A stretch of 64,000 bases of DNA from Nitrospira sp. (GTDB taxonomy: Bacteria; Nitrospirota; Nitrospiria; Nitrospirales; Nitrospiraceae), in the NCBI GenBank assembly GCA_037045225.1, contig JBAOHZ010000009.1, positions 2,542,001-2,606,000 of the forward strand, read 5' to 3'. Numbering within the stretch: the stretch's first letter is position 1; every line of letters begins with the position of its first letter. Below the pieces are notes generated by a model. That model ran no database searches. It was given only the letters and a program-made list of their open reading frames with translations, and had not been told where the DNA came from. The position numbers and the translations under genes are program-made. Below are positions 42,401 through 50,397 of this stretch, piece by piece.

Positions 42401-42910
42401 TTACGAAGCGCCTGGGTCCCACACATCATTGCCCCAGTAATCACACCCGGCTGACCCGCAGAGTGGTCCCCCTTCATAGGGTGTGTTCACCGTGAAGTCC
42501 GGGACGCTGATGGGACGTTCGGTGTTGGCACCCAGTTCGAGGGGCGAACTCAACGCGGTTGTGTCATTCGACCCGTTTGGCCTGACGCTCAAGACAAAGT
42601 TGTAGATCTCGTCTGCCGCCACGTCATTGATGCCGTGCCGTCGATCCATCAGCATCTTGAGGAAGCGGTCGGTTTCCATCTTGGCGATCTGCTGATCTCC
42701 TCGGTCCAGGCCTGTCTTGATGCGGTCGAGCTTCTGGAAGTAAGGAGCGAAATCTGAGGTGGGGTAGGTCGCCTTTTCGAACGCCACGATGTTCCACACA
42801 TCATCGATCCACGTTTCGCTCGCGAGTGCCGTGCCGCCGCACACGAGTGCGAGGGCACAGCCAGCTGGTAGAATCACTCGCATGCTGCGTTGTAGGTTGT
42901 TCCAGTTCAT
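42401..42910 (-). CDS. Secreted protein of unknown function
   Basis: I do not recognise a family. The 169-residue product has a signal peptide (hydrophobic ILPAGCALALVCGG, cleavage likely after TALA near residue 30). The mature part has a helical segment (FEKATYPTSDFAPYFQKLDRIKTGLDRGDQQIAKMETDRFLKMLM) and a C-terminus with two Cys in GPLCGSAGCDYWGND, perhaps a disulfide. AAAGGAGT lies six bases before ATG 42910, so translation is credible. It is divergent from the dioxygenase-like gene with about 380 bases between the two starts. Confidence 0.6.
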   Translation of the reverse strand: MNWNNLQRSMRVILPAGCALALVCGGTALASETWIDDVWNIVAFEKATYPTSDFAPYFQKLDRIKTGLDRGDQQIAKMETDRFLKMLMDRRHGINDVAADEIYNFVLSVRPNGSNDTTALSSPLELGANTERPISVPDFTVNTPYEGGPLCGSAGCDYWGNDVWDPGAS

Positions 42911-43293
42911 GGCAGTACTCCTTTCGGAGCGTACGAGACGATGGGAACCGCGTGATCTCCGCGGCCCGTGTCATCGACTCGCCAAGGGTGAACAATACTC
43001 CCGGTGCGAATGGAACGGCGGTGGTCTGGCAGCTGAAGCCAATGCGTTGACCATTGTAGGGATCTCTTCTGAGACGTTTGCCCGGAACAAAGCGATTGTA
43101 TGAGTGGGAGAAGGTGTGCGCCATTCCCGTTGAGAGTGATTTTGTCTACACCGTTTGGGCGAGGAGGAATGGACGGATGTTGTCCGGATACAGCGCAGGA
43201 TTTTTCCGAGGCAGCCGTCGGAATGGTTCCGCAGTACGTGGGATCACTGTGATAGAGTAAAAACAGTTGTCGCAACGATTCATGGGAGAGACC
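42911..43293. other. Intergenic region between divergent genes
   Basis: About 380 bases separate the starts of the minus-strand secreted protein and the plus-strand dioxygenase-like gene. I see no open frame with a credible start, no tRNA-like T-loop and no clear sigma70 box pair. It presumably holds both promoters. Confidence 0.5.
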
Positions 43294-44499
43294 ATGACGA
43301 CCTCTAGCCATCATCTCCTCTCACTGTCCCGCTTCGAAATCTCTCCTGAGCGGGGTTTTCTGCCGACCACTGATCCGCTTGAACAGTTGCCTGATGAGAC
43401 CGTTCTGAATCAGATCGGCGCGGAGCTCCCGAAACTCCTGACGGCCCGACAATTTCGACATTTCGTCCAGGACCGTCATGCGGTCATGGGTCCGGTGGCG
43501 GATGACTGGAGCCTCGATGTTTTCCGTTGCGTGATGCGCACCCTCTCCTTTGCCGGTCATGCCTACGTCTGGGAAGATCCAGACCATCCTGCAGCCAGGC
43601 TGCCGGCGAGTCTGGCCTGCCCCTGGTATCTGGTGGCGCAGCAGCTTGGTCGACCGCCGGTGCTGTCCTATGCTTCCTATGCCCTGCACAATTGGCGGCG
43701 TCTCGATCCGTTACAGCCTATTGAGTTGGGCAATGTCGTGCTGCTGCAGAATTTTCTGGGAGGTTTGGATGAAGAATGGTTCGTCCTGATTCACATCGAT
43801 ATTGAGGCGAAGGCGGGAATGGGGTTGGCGGGATTGGTTCAGGCGCACAATGCGGCGCAGGACAATAGGCCGGACGAAGTGTTGCAAGGGTTGCACGCGT
43901 TAGCCGTTGCGCAGGAAGCGATGCGAGAGACGCTGCTTCGCATGCCCGAGCGGTGTGATCCGTATATCTATTACAGCCGGGTGCGGCCCTATATCCATGG
44001 TTGGAAGAACAGCCCGTCATTGCCTCAGGGAGTCATTTACGAAGGGGTCGCAGGCTATGCGGAGCGGCCGCAACAATTCCGCGGCGAAACCGGCTCGCAA
44101 AGCTCGATTGTGCCGGCCTTGGATGCCGGCCTGGGAATCCCTCATGCCGATGACCCGCTGACACAGTATCTCGTGGAGATGCGTGACTATATGCCTCCGC
44201 GCCACCGGGCGTTCCTGACGGCGCTCGAAGCGCGCACGGATGAGCAACATCGTCCGCTGCTCTATGGGTATGCGCGTGATCGTAAAACAACGCATCCCGA
44301 ACTCTGGACGGCCTTTTGCGCCTGCGTGGAGTTACTCGCGCAGTTTCGAGACATTCACATTGGGTACGCCGAGCGATATATTTTTCAGCAGCACCAGTCG
44401 CACGCCAGCAATCCCACCGCCGTCGGTACCGGCGGGACGCCCTTTATGCCCTATCTGAACAAGCATCTCGAAGAAACGAAGCGGTTCACGCTCGAGTGA
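43294..44499 (+). CDS. Indoleamine 2,3-dioxygenase-like haem protein
   Basis: A 401-residue protein with the main landmarks of the IDO family: SYASYALHNWRRLDP, VLIHIDIEAKAG, the FRGETGSQSSIVPALDAGLGI segment (GQSS-type haem pocket), YMPPRHRAFL, the proximal-ligand region FRDIHIGYAERYIF (predicted haem ligand His355) and the C-terminal GTGGTPFMPYL loop. IDO opens the indole ring of tryptophan to N-formylkynurenine; distant bacterial members have uncertain substrates. ATG 43294 has GGAG five bases upstream; ATG 43282 and TTG 43267 are less likely. No kynurenine-pathway gene is adjacent, so the function is open. Confidence 0.8.
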   Translation: MTTSSHHLLSLSRFEISPERGFLPTTDPLEQLPDETVLNQIGAELPKLLTARQFRHFVQDRHAVMGPVADDWSLDVFRCVMRTLSFAGHAYVWEDPDHPAARLPASLACPWYLVAQQLGRPPVLSYASYALHNWRRLDPLQPIELGNVVLLQNFLGGLDEEWFVLIHIDIEAKAGMGLAGLVQAHNAAQDNRPDEVLQGLHALAVAQEAMRETLLRMPERCDPYIYYSRVRPYIHGWKNSPSLPQGVIYEGVAGYAERPQQFRGETGSQSSIVPALDAGLGIPHADDPLTQYLVEMRDYMPPRHRAFLTALEARTDEQHRPLLYGYARDRKTTHPELWTAFCACVELLAQFRDIHIGYAERYIFQQHQSHASNPTAVGTGGTPFMPYLNKHLEETKRFTLE

Positions 44500-44589
44500 G
44501 TCTCAGGCCTGGTCTCCTTACACCCCCTCGTTCTGCAGTGGAATAATCAAGCCAGACTTCGTACACTGCGCGGAGCGTCACGATCATTT

Positions 44590-44802
44590 ATGCGAAAACC
44601 TGGCGAGCCCATCTACCTCTGGATTCATCTGTTTGCGTTACTGCTGGTCATTGTCTCGACGGTGGTCTTGCCGGGCGCGGCGGAGTTTTTCGTCGGCCCG
44701 TTGAGTTTCGGCACGCGTGCTCTGGCAGGGGTGGGTATTGCCGTGGTCGGTGGGATTGTGTTGTACCTCCTCTATAATTCATCCGCCCGCAATGAGCCCT
44801 AG
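44590..44802 (+). CDS. Small two-span membrane protein
   Basis: A 70-residue protein with two hydrophobic segments (about 9-28, LWIHLFALLLVIVSTVVLPG, and 43-63, ALAGVGIAVVGGIVLYLLY) and a short polar end. No family recognised. It starts about 90 bases after the dioxygenase-like gene on the same strand. Its hydrophobic pattern and codon use support coding, but nothing shows a role. Confidence 0.5.
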   Translation: MRKPGEPIYLWIHLFALLLVIVSTVVLPGAAEFFVGPLSFGTRALAGVGIAVVGGIVLYLLYNSSARNEP

Positions 44803-44964
44803 CGGGACGTCGAAATAGTTCACTCGATATCCCAGCCCCTGAGCCGCTCGCGTCTTCTCCGTAACGCATTCGACATCCCTCGCTCGATCCAGCCAAAGTT
44901 GTCCAGTCTGCTGAGTCGATTGCCTGTTATGATTCATATACGCCTCGCCCATGGAGTAAGCACC

Positions 44965-45606
44965 ATGGTGTGGACTAGGTTTGTGTGCAGTGGGTTGAGT
45001 GCCGGATTATTGAGTGGTTTTCTTCTGCTGTGCGCCCCTTCACCAACTCAAGCTGAATGGTATGCGGCCGCGCAGTTTGGCGCCAATTTCGCCGATCCCC
45101 TTCGCAATGTCCGTGGAAGCGGGCCGCTGGCCGGTCTGGACGCTCCCAACTTCAACCTGAAAACGAGCCCTGCCTTCGGAGGCAAGCTGGGATTTTTCCC
45201 TTCGCATGGCATCTTCGGGCTTGAGCTGGATGTCACGCACAGTACCCCGCACATTAAGAACCTAGATGATGTGCCGGGCATCCACCTGTCCGTGACCAAC
45301 CTCGGTGGCCACGTGGTGTTGCGCTATCCCGGCGTCACCTGGCAGCCTTATCTCGGCGGCGGCCCGGCGTTACTTATCGCGCGGCTGGGCCGATCCTCGA
45401 CCACGGAGAGTGATACGCAAGTGTCGGTCGGCGGGAATATCCTCGTCGGCATTCGAGCGTTCGTGACGCCGAAGGTCGCGCTGTTCACCGAATACAAATA
45501 TACGGACTCGACGTTTCGTTTTGGTGGAGCCTTCGGGACGGTCGGCGGCTTTGATGCGACCTATCGGGCACATCAACTCTTCGTCGGTCTGTCCTATCAT
45601 TTTTAG
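44965..45606 (+). CDS. Outer-membrane beta-barrel protein (OmpA/OMP_b-brl-like)
   Basis: About 213 residues from ATG 44965, with a signal peptide ending in PSPTQA before EWYAAAQFG. The mature part alternates in the beta-barrel manner (WYAAAQFGANF, GGKLGFFP, GIFGLELDVTHS, WQPYLGGGPALLIARLG, NILVGIRAFVTPKVALFTEYKYTDSTF) and ends in LFVGLSYHF, an aromatic C-terminal residue as the BAM complex requires. About eight strands are expected. A longer frame from 44899 would put 22 extra residues before the signal peptide. It lies 11 bases before the lipoprotein gene and is probably co-transcribed with it. Confidence 0.75.
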   Translation: MVWTRFVCSGLSAGLLSGFLLLCAPSPTQAEWYAAAQFGANFADPLRNVRGSGPLAGLDAPNFNLKTSPAFGGKLGFFPSHGIFGLELDVTHSTPHIKNLDDVPGIHLSVTNLGGHVVLRYPGVTWQPYLGGGPALLIARLGRSSTTESDTQVSVGGNILVGIRAFVTPKVALFTEYKYTDSTFRFGGAFGTVGGFDATYRAHQLFVGLSYHF

Positions 45607-45617
45607 GAGGGGCAGCC

Positions 45618-45983
45618 ATGATTCGATTCGTGCCGAGGTTGATTGTGCTCTGTGCCATCGTGTGGTTGCCAGGTTGCGCCCAATCGGTTCATCAGACGGA
45701 GCGACTGGCACAGAGTGATTTCCTGGTCGATCCCGGCTACGCCGGTAGTCAGTCCTATTCCTCCTGGCCCGGTCCAGGATACGGGCCTGGATATGGGATC
45801 GGGTATGGCCCAGGGTATTGGGGAAATCCGCTCGGGTATTATGGCGGTCCATACGGACCGCTCGGTTTTGGTTGGTATGGTGGATATGGTGGCTTCGGCG
45901 CGGCGCGTCCGCCATCAGGTATGCCTGGACCTCGCCCGACTCCTCCGGCTCATGTGCCACCGCAATTCAGGAAGAAATTGTGA
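45618..45983 (+). CDS. Gly/Tyr/Pro-rich lipoprotein
   Basis: A 121-residue protein with a lipoprotein signal (MIRFVPRLIVLCAIVWLPGC; Cys20 lipidated). After a short linker comes a low-complexity stretch of about 40 residues built of GPGYGPGYG and GYYGGPYG units, then a Pro-rich tail (GPRPTPPAHVPPQF). Such Gly-Tyr regions are flexible and often mediate assembly or surface coating. No enzyme motif. It follows the beta-barrel gene directly. Confidence 0.65.
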   Translation: MIRFVPRLIVLCAIVWLPGCAQSVHQTERLAQSDFLVDPGYAGSQSYSSWPGPGYGPGYGIGYGPGYWGNPLGYYGGPYGPLGFGWYGGYGGFGAARPPSGMPGPRPTPPAHVPPQFRKKL

Positions 45984-46108
45984 GCTCGGGAGTCTTATCC
46001 GGGTGTTGCCGAGTGTTTTCCGTCGGCGGGCTCCCGTGACTAAGTGCGTGGAGAGTCGATGCGGCTTTCCCGAAGAGCCTGGTGCTTAGGAAAAAGATAC
46101 TCGGCCGT

Positions 46109-46138
46109 TTGACACATTCTTTGAAGCTGTGCTACCTT
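46109..46138 (+). promoter_or_regulatory. Sigma70 promoter of the rpsF operon
   Basis: TTGACA (46109-46114) and TACCTT (46133-46138) with an 18-base spacer. The -35 box is perfect, the -10 box weaker. Transcription would begin near 46145 and include the two hairpins before rpsF. Confidence 0.5.
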
Positions 46139-46148
46139 CCCCAGCTCG

Positions 46149-46195
46149 GCCGGTAAATCCGGCACCTACACCTCGCTCCCATCTATGAATGGGGG
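46149..46195 (+). promoter_or_regulatory. rpsF leader hairpins
   Basis: Two small stems precede the ribosome site: GCCGG-TAAAT-CCGGC (46149-46163) and CTCCCAT-CTATGA-ATGGGGG (46176-46195, one G-T pair). The second ends ten bases before GGAGG. Many bacteria fold an rRNA-mimic in the rpsF leader that binds the S6-S18 complex and shuts off the operon; these stems are in the right place, but I cannot verify the conserved bulge. Confidence 0.35.
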
Positions 46196-46217
46196 CCAAC
46201 GCCCAGGAGGAATCTGC

Positions 46218-46571
46218 ATGGAGCTCTACGAGTCCCTGTTCATTATTCGTCCGTCCTTAAGCGACGAAGAGACGACTGCGCTGATTGAAAAGATGAAGGG
46301 CACCGTGACGAAGAACGGGGCCTCTCTCGAGCGGGCCGAAAATTGGGGCCGCAAGAAGCTCGCCTACGAGATCAAGCGTGAACGTAAGGGCACGTACGTC
46401 TACTTTTATTTCAAGGGGCCGGGAGCGGTGATCGCCGAACTCGAACGCGCCTACCGACTTGAAGATTCGATCATTAAATTTCTGACCGTGAAATTGGAAC
46501 AGGAGCCGGCTCCGCCCAGAGGCGCCCCTGTGGCCGCACCACAAGGAGCCACCGTTGGCGGGGTTCAATAA
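46218..46571 (+). CDS. rpsF: 30S ribosomal protein bS6
   Basis: A 117-residue ribosomal protein of the platform, pairing with bS18. MELYESLFIIRPSLSDEE, NWGRKKLAYEIKRERKGTYVYFYF and LERAYRLEDSIIKFLTVKLE are the S6 fold. The C-terminal extension is Pro/Ala-rich. GGAGG lies seven bases before ATG 46218; the frame from 46185 is upstream leader. Its end overlaps ssb by 17 bases. Confidence 0.95.
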   Translation: MELYESLFIIRPSLSDEETTALIEKMKGTVTKNGASLERAENWGRKKLAYEIKRERKGTYVYFYFKGPGAVIAELERAYRLEDSIIKFLTVKLEQEPAPPRGAPVAAPQGATVGGVQ

Positions 46572-46947
46572 AGTCATCCTGGTCGGGAATCTGACCCGCA
46601 ATCCGGAGTTGCGGTATACCCCCAGCGGGACGCCGGTTGCCAGCTTCGGGCTGGCGACGAGTCGGCGGTTTAAGCAGGGGGATGAACTCAAGGAAGAAGT
46701 TTGTTTCATCGACATCGTGGTGTTCGGGAAGCAGGCGGAGCATTGCGGACAGTATCTCAGCAAGGGCAACGGCGTAATCATCGATGGGCGGCTTCAGCAG
46801 CGCCGTTGGGAGACCGAGGACGGACAAAAGCGTAGTAAACACGAAGTTGTGGCCCAAGGCGTGACCTTTCTGCCGAAGCGGGGCGAGGCGGGAGGCGAGA
46901 GCGGCGGCCTACACGAAGAACCTTCTTACGAAGACGAACAGCAGTAG
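46555..46947 (+). CDS. ssb: Single-stranded DNA-binding protein
   Basis: A 130-residue SSB with the OB fold (NKVILVGNLTRNPELRYTPSGTPVASFGLATS, then FIDIVVFGKQAEHCGQYLSKGNGVIIDGRLQQRRWE). The C-terminal tail is acidic (EEPSYEDEQQ) but lacks the usual DIPF-type partner-binding tip, so its interactions with repair proteins may differ. The start is TTG 46555, inside rpsF, in the usual rpsF-ssb-rpsR order. Confidence 0.9.
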   Translation: MAGFNKVILVGNLTRNPELRYTPSGTPVASFGLATSRRFKQGDELKEEVCFIDIVVFGKQAEHCGQYLSKGNGVIIDGRLQQRRWETEDGQKRSKHEVVAQGVTFLPKRGEAGGESGGLHEEPSYEDEQQ

Positions 46948-46962
46948 CAGACGGAGGCGAGT

Positions 46963-47220
46963 ATGGAACGAGGAGATCGCGGAAATGGCGGGGGCGGAGG
47001 GGGGCGTTTTTTTCAGCGCCGCAAGCCGTGCCGGTTTTGTGTGGATAAGGCGCCGATCGATTTCAAAGACGTCGGTCTGTTGCGGAACTTTCTGACTGAA
47101 CGCGGACGAATCGTCCCGCGTCGCATTTCTGGAAACTGCCTGCAGCACCAGCGTGTCTTGACGGTGGCGGTGAAGCGGGCGCGTCAGATCGCCTTGGTGA
47201 GCTTCGCTGAAGAGCGATAG
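46963..47220 (+). CDS. rpsR: 30S ribosomal protein bS18
   Basis: An 85-residue protein: Gly/Arg-rich start, then RRKPCRFCVDKAPIDFKDVGLLRNFLTERGRIVPRRISGNCLQHQRVLTVAVKRARQIAL. The CxxC pair and later Cys are the zinc-type (C+) pattern. GGAGG precedes the ATG. The gene for bL9 (rplI), which commonly follows, is absent here. Confidence 0.94.
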   Translation: MERGDRGNGGGGGGRFFQRRKPCRFCVDKAPIDFKDVGLLRNFLTERGRIVPRRISGNCLQHQRVLTVAVKRARQIALVSFAEER

Positions 47221-47316
47221 GGCGAGGGTTAGGTTTTGGTGAGTCTTGGATCAGGTCGTCCAGCAGTCCGTCTCCCGTTCCATGCGGGAGCGGCGTTTCC
47301 TGTCGTGACAGTGCCT

Positions 47317-47910
47317 ATGGATACGCTCAACCCTGCGATTGTTGACATCGCCTCGGAAGGACTCTCCCTGTCGTGCACGGCCACGGGACCGCAGCTTGGC
47401 TTGGATGAGCCGGAAGAAAAGTTTCAGGGGCCGCTCACGGTTCAGTTGGAGCTCGTCCATCACGAAGGGCCGATCACGGTGACCGGAACCTTGGAAGGGA
47501 CGGCGATCCGTCAGTGTGTTCGGTGTCTCACGGAGTATGCCGAACCGCTTTTTGTGACCCTCTACGCGGAATATCTTCCGCAGCCGGACGCGGTGAGCAA
47601 GCCGACTCCGGCGGAGGCACCTCGGAGAAGTCCGAGACGGGGCGCCCAACCGGTTGAGCCGGTCGAAGAAACGGAAGAGGCGGATGAGGTCTATCTGTAT
47701 CAGGGCGATCACCTTGACCTGGTTCCCATGGTGCGCGAGCAGGTGATTCTGGCGGCTCCGATGCAGCCGTTGTGTCGGGAAGAGTGCCTTGGTCTCTGTC
47801 CGCAGTGCGGCCAGAATTTGAATGAGCGTCGCTGCGGTTGTCCTCCGGAGCAGGGACCGAGTCCCTTTCGTGTGCTACGGGGGCGCCAATCCAAAGGTGG
47901 AAACGCATAG
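47317..47910 (+). CDS. yceD: YceD/DUF177 protein (23S rRNA accumulation protein)
   Basis: About 197 residues. The family core is seen in VTGTLEGTAIRQCVRCLTEYAEPLFVTLYAEYL, and the C-terminus carries the Cys cluster CREECLGLCPQCGQNLNERRCGC, the usual zinc-ribbon-like ending. A Pro/Arg/Glu-rich insertion lies between. YceD homologues affect 23S rRNA and are almost always next to rpmF, as here. The start is uncertain: ATG 47317 (MDTLNPAIVDIAS) is preferred; GTG 47239 would add 26 residues and has AGG upstream. Confidence 0.82.
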   Translation: MDTLNPAIVDIASEGLSLSCTATGPQLGLDEPEEKFQGPLTVQLELVHHEGPITVTGTLEGTAIRQCVRCLTEYAEPLFVTLYAEYLPQPDAVSKPTPAEAPRRSPRRGAQPVEPVEETEEADEVYLYQGDHLDLVPMVREQVILAAPMQPLCREECLGLCPQCGQNLNERRCGCPPEQGPSPFRVLRGRQSKGGNA

Positions 47911-47948
47911 TCGGTTAACCGGGATCTGTACCCGTTGAAGGAGTCGTC

Positions 47949-48134
47949 ATGGCAAATCCAAAACACAAACATTCACGGTCCCGGCGAGATATGCGGCGAA
48001 CCGCCAAGACCAGACTGGTTCCCCCAGGTTTTTCGTTGTGCCCGCAATGCCACGAATTGAAGCTGCCGCACTATACGTGCATGAATTGCGGGACCTACAA
48101 GGGGAAGGCCGTCATCGTCGTCGAGGAAGCGTAA
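47949..48134 (+). CDS. rpmF: 50S ribosomal protein bL32
   Basis: A 61-residue protein with the N-terminal basic start MANPKHKHSRSRRDMRR and a zinc ribbon (LCPQCHE...YTCMNCGTYKG, two CxxC pairs). GAAGGAG lies seven bases before the ATG. The order yceD-rpmF-plsX-fabH is widely conserved and links ribosome and lipid synthesis. Confidence 0.95.
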   Translation: MANPKHKHSRSRRDMRRTAKTRLVPPGFSLCPQCHELKLPHYTCMNCGTYKGKAVIVVEEA

Positions 48135-48164
48135 CAGCTGGTTCTTTTCCAGACGTGATTCGGG

Positions 48165-48187
48165 TACAATTGCGCACCGTGATCACG
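48165..48187 (+). promoter_or_regulatory. Possible internal promoter and palindrome before plsX
   Basis: TACAAT (48165-48170) is a good -10 box, though only a weak -35 (TTCTTT, 48142-48147) lies 17 bases upstream. The predicted start, about 48177, falls on CGTGATCACG (48178-48187), a perfect 10-bp palindrome that could be an operator for a lipid-synthesis regulator. About 100 bases remain to the plsX start. Confidence 0.33.
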
Positions 48188-48285
48188 ATCCGACGCCATG
48201 CCATGGGTGAGGCCGTTCAGGTCCTAGCCGACAGGGCGTCTCTACACGATTCTTCACATCTCTATCCGTGGACTGCTGATCGCAC

Positions 48286-49317
48286 ATGAAGATAGCCGTC
48301 GATGCGATGGGCGGAGACCACGGACCGGCCCCGGTCATTGAAGGCGCGATGCAAGCCGCGCAGGAACTGGGCGTCGGGATCATTCTGGTCGGCAAGCAGG
48401 ATGAGCTGGCCGCCGCTTGCCACAAACTCCATTGCACCGATACGAGGATCACGATTCACCATGCGCCGCAGGTGGTGGAGATGCACGAGTCGCCGGCTGC
48501 AGTGGCGCGAAAGAAACGCGAGTCTTCCATTTGGGTGGCGACGGAGCTGGTGAAATCGGGAGAGGCTGATGCCGTCGTGAGTCCGGGGAATACCGGCGCG
48601 AGCATGGTCGCATCGTTTTTTGTGCTTGGATTGATCAAAGGAGTGGAGCGTCCGGCGATTGCCACGATGTTGCCCACCCTAACCGGTAGTGCGATCATGC
48701 TTGATGTCGGCGCCAATGTGGATTGCACGGCCCAGCATCTTGAGCAATTCGCCTTGATGGGGAACGAGTTCGCGAAGCACGTCTATGCGAAGCCGAATCC
48801 ACGCGTGGGGCTCTTGAGTATCGGTGAAGAGGACAGCAAGGGCAACGAGGTGACCAAGGAAGCGTTTAAACTGCTGAAGGCCAGTCCGTTGAATTTTATC
48901 GGCAACATCGAGGGGCGGGAGGTGTACAGCGGCAGCGCCGATGTGGTGGTGTGCGATGGATTTATCGGCAATGTGGCGCTGAAGATTTCCGAGGGGGTCG
49001 CGGACGTCATCAAGAAGTTGTTAATGAAAGAAATCTCCGGCTCCTGGCTCGGGCGATTAGCCTATCCGTTGATTGCGAAGCCGTTGCTGAACCTCAAACG
49101 AAAAATTGATTACGCCGAGTTTGGCGGCGCGCCTCTGCTTGGAGTGAATGGAACCACGATGATTTGCCATGGCCGTTCCTCTGCCAAGGCGATTAAGAAT
49201 GCGATTCGTCGCGCGAAGGGTCTGGCCGAGACCAGGCTGGATGAACTGATCCAGCGTGATATCGAAGAGAGCCTGAGACGCCATCAGGACGAGAAACCGG
49301 AAGGAACGCAGGTGTGA
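48286..49317 (+). CDS. plsX: Phosphate acyltransferase PlsX
   Basis: A 343-residue enzyme turning acyl-ACP into acyl-phosphate for phospholipid synthesis. KIAVDAMGGDHGP, VSPGNTGASMVAS, LLSIGEEDSKGNEVTKEA and GFIGNVALKISEG are the family segments. It overlaps fabH by four bases (GTGA). It couples the fatty-acid genes that follow to membrane lipid supply. Confidence 0.94.
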   Translation: MKIAVDAMGGDHGPAPVIEGAMQAAQELGVGIILVGKQDELAAACHKLHCTDTRITIHHAPQVVEMHESPAAVARKKRESSIWVATELVKSGEADAVVSPGNTGASMVASFFVLGLIKGVERPAIATMLPTLTGSAIMLDVGANVDCTAQHLEQFALMGNEFAKHVYAKPNPRVGLLSIGEEDSKGNEVTKEAFKLLKASPLNFIGNIEGREVYSGSADVVVCDGFIGNVALKISEGVADVIKKLLMKEISGSWLGRLAYPLIAKPLLNLKRKIDYAEFGGAPLLGVNGTTMICHGRSSAKAIKNAIRRAKGLAETRLDELIQRDIEESLRRHQDEKPEGTQV

Positions 49318-50291
49318 TACGAGCACGGATCACCGGAACGGGGTCCTACGCCCCGGAACGGGTGATGACGAATGTCGACCTAGAGAAGCTGGTTGCGACG
49401 TCCGATGAATGGATTCGCGAACGCACGGGAATTCGCGAGCGCCGTATCGCAGCCGAGGGGCAGGCCTGTTCCGATCTGGGGCTGATTGCCGCCGAGCGTG
49501 CCTTGAAGGCTGCCGGTGTCTCCGCCGGGGAACTCGACATGATTCTCCTGGCTACCTGCACAGGAGACATGCCGCTACCCTCTACGGCCTGCCTGCTCCA
49601 GCACCGCTTAGGGGCAATCCGTGCCGCAGCCTGTGATGTGTCTGCCGCCTGCTGCGGGTTTGTCTACGCGCTCGGTGTGGCCGATGCCTATATTCGAACC
49701 GGCATGCGCCATGTCTTGGTCGTAGGCTCGGAAGTGATGTCGACGATTACGGATTGGACGGATCGTAACACCTGCATCCTGTTCGGGGATGGCGCCGGTG
49801 CGGCGGTCGTGAGTGCATCGGAGGGTGAGCGCGGGGTCTTGTCCACTCACTTGCACTCGGATGGAAGCCTTTCTGATTTGATTGTGGTGCCGGGCGGTGG
49901 GACGCGAATCCCTCCCTCTGAAGCCATGGTGAGCGAGCGATCGCAGTACATCAAAATGAAAGGTAATGAAACGTTTAAGGTGGCGGTACGGACCCTCGAG
50001 GAAGTGGCGCGGGAGACTCTCGCTGCACATCAGCTCTCCGTTGAGGATCTCGATCTCTACATTCCCCATCAGGCCAACTTGCGGATCATTAAAGCGGTGG
50101 CCGATCGCTTGAAGTTGCCGCTTGAAAAAGTGATCTTGAATATGGATCGATATGGTAACACCTCGGCTGCGTCGATCCCCATTGCGTTGGATGAAGCTGT
50201 GCGCGATGGACGGGTGAAAGAGGGGCAGTTAGTGATGTTCGGTGCTTTCGGGGCAGGCTTGACCTGGGCTTCGGCTCTGGTTCGTTGGTAG
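49314..50291 (+). CDS. fabH: Beta-ketoacyl-ACP synthase III
   Basis: A 325-residue condensing enzyme starting fatty-acid synthesis from acetyl-CoA and malonyl-ACP. Catalytic Cys113 lies in CDVSAACCGFVYAL; His in YIPHQANLRII and Asn in GNTSAASI complete the triad. GTG 49314 overlaps plsX. TGDMPLPSTACLLQ and the GDGAGAAVV loop agree with FabH. Confidence 0.95.
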   Translation: MIRARITGTGSYAPERVMTNVDLEKLVATSDEWIRERTGIRERRIAAEGQACSDLGLIAAERALKAAGVSAGELDMILLATCTGDMPLPSTACLLQHRLGAIRAAACDVSAACCGFVYALGVADAYIRTGMRHVLVVGSEVMSTITDWTDRNTCILFGDGAGAAVVSASEGERGVLSTHLHSDGSLSDLIVVPGGGTRIPPSEAMVSERSQYIKMKGNETFKVAVRTLEEVARETLAAHQLSVEDLDLYIPHQANLRIIKAVADRLKLPLEKVILNMDRYGNTSAASIPIALDEAVRDGRVKEGQLVMFGAFGAGLTWASALVRW

Positions 50292-50397
50292 TCAGGGGAG
50301 GCGTGGTCGTGGGGCATCCGTCGCCACTGACAGAGGGATTTTCTCCAGCTTTTTCCCGTTGACATTGAGCGTGGTTTCTACGATACCTTACGCGGCT

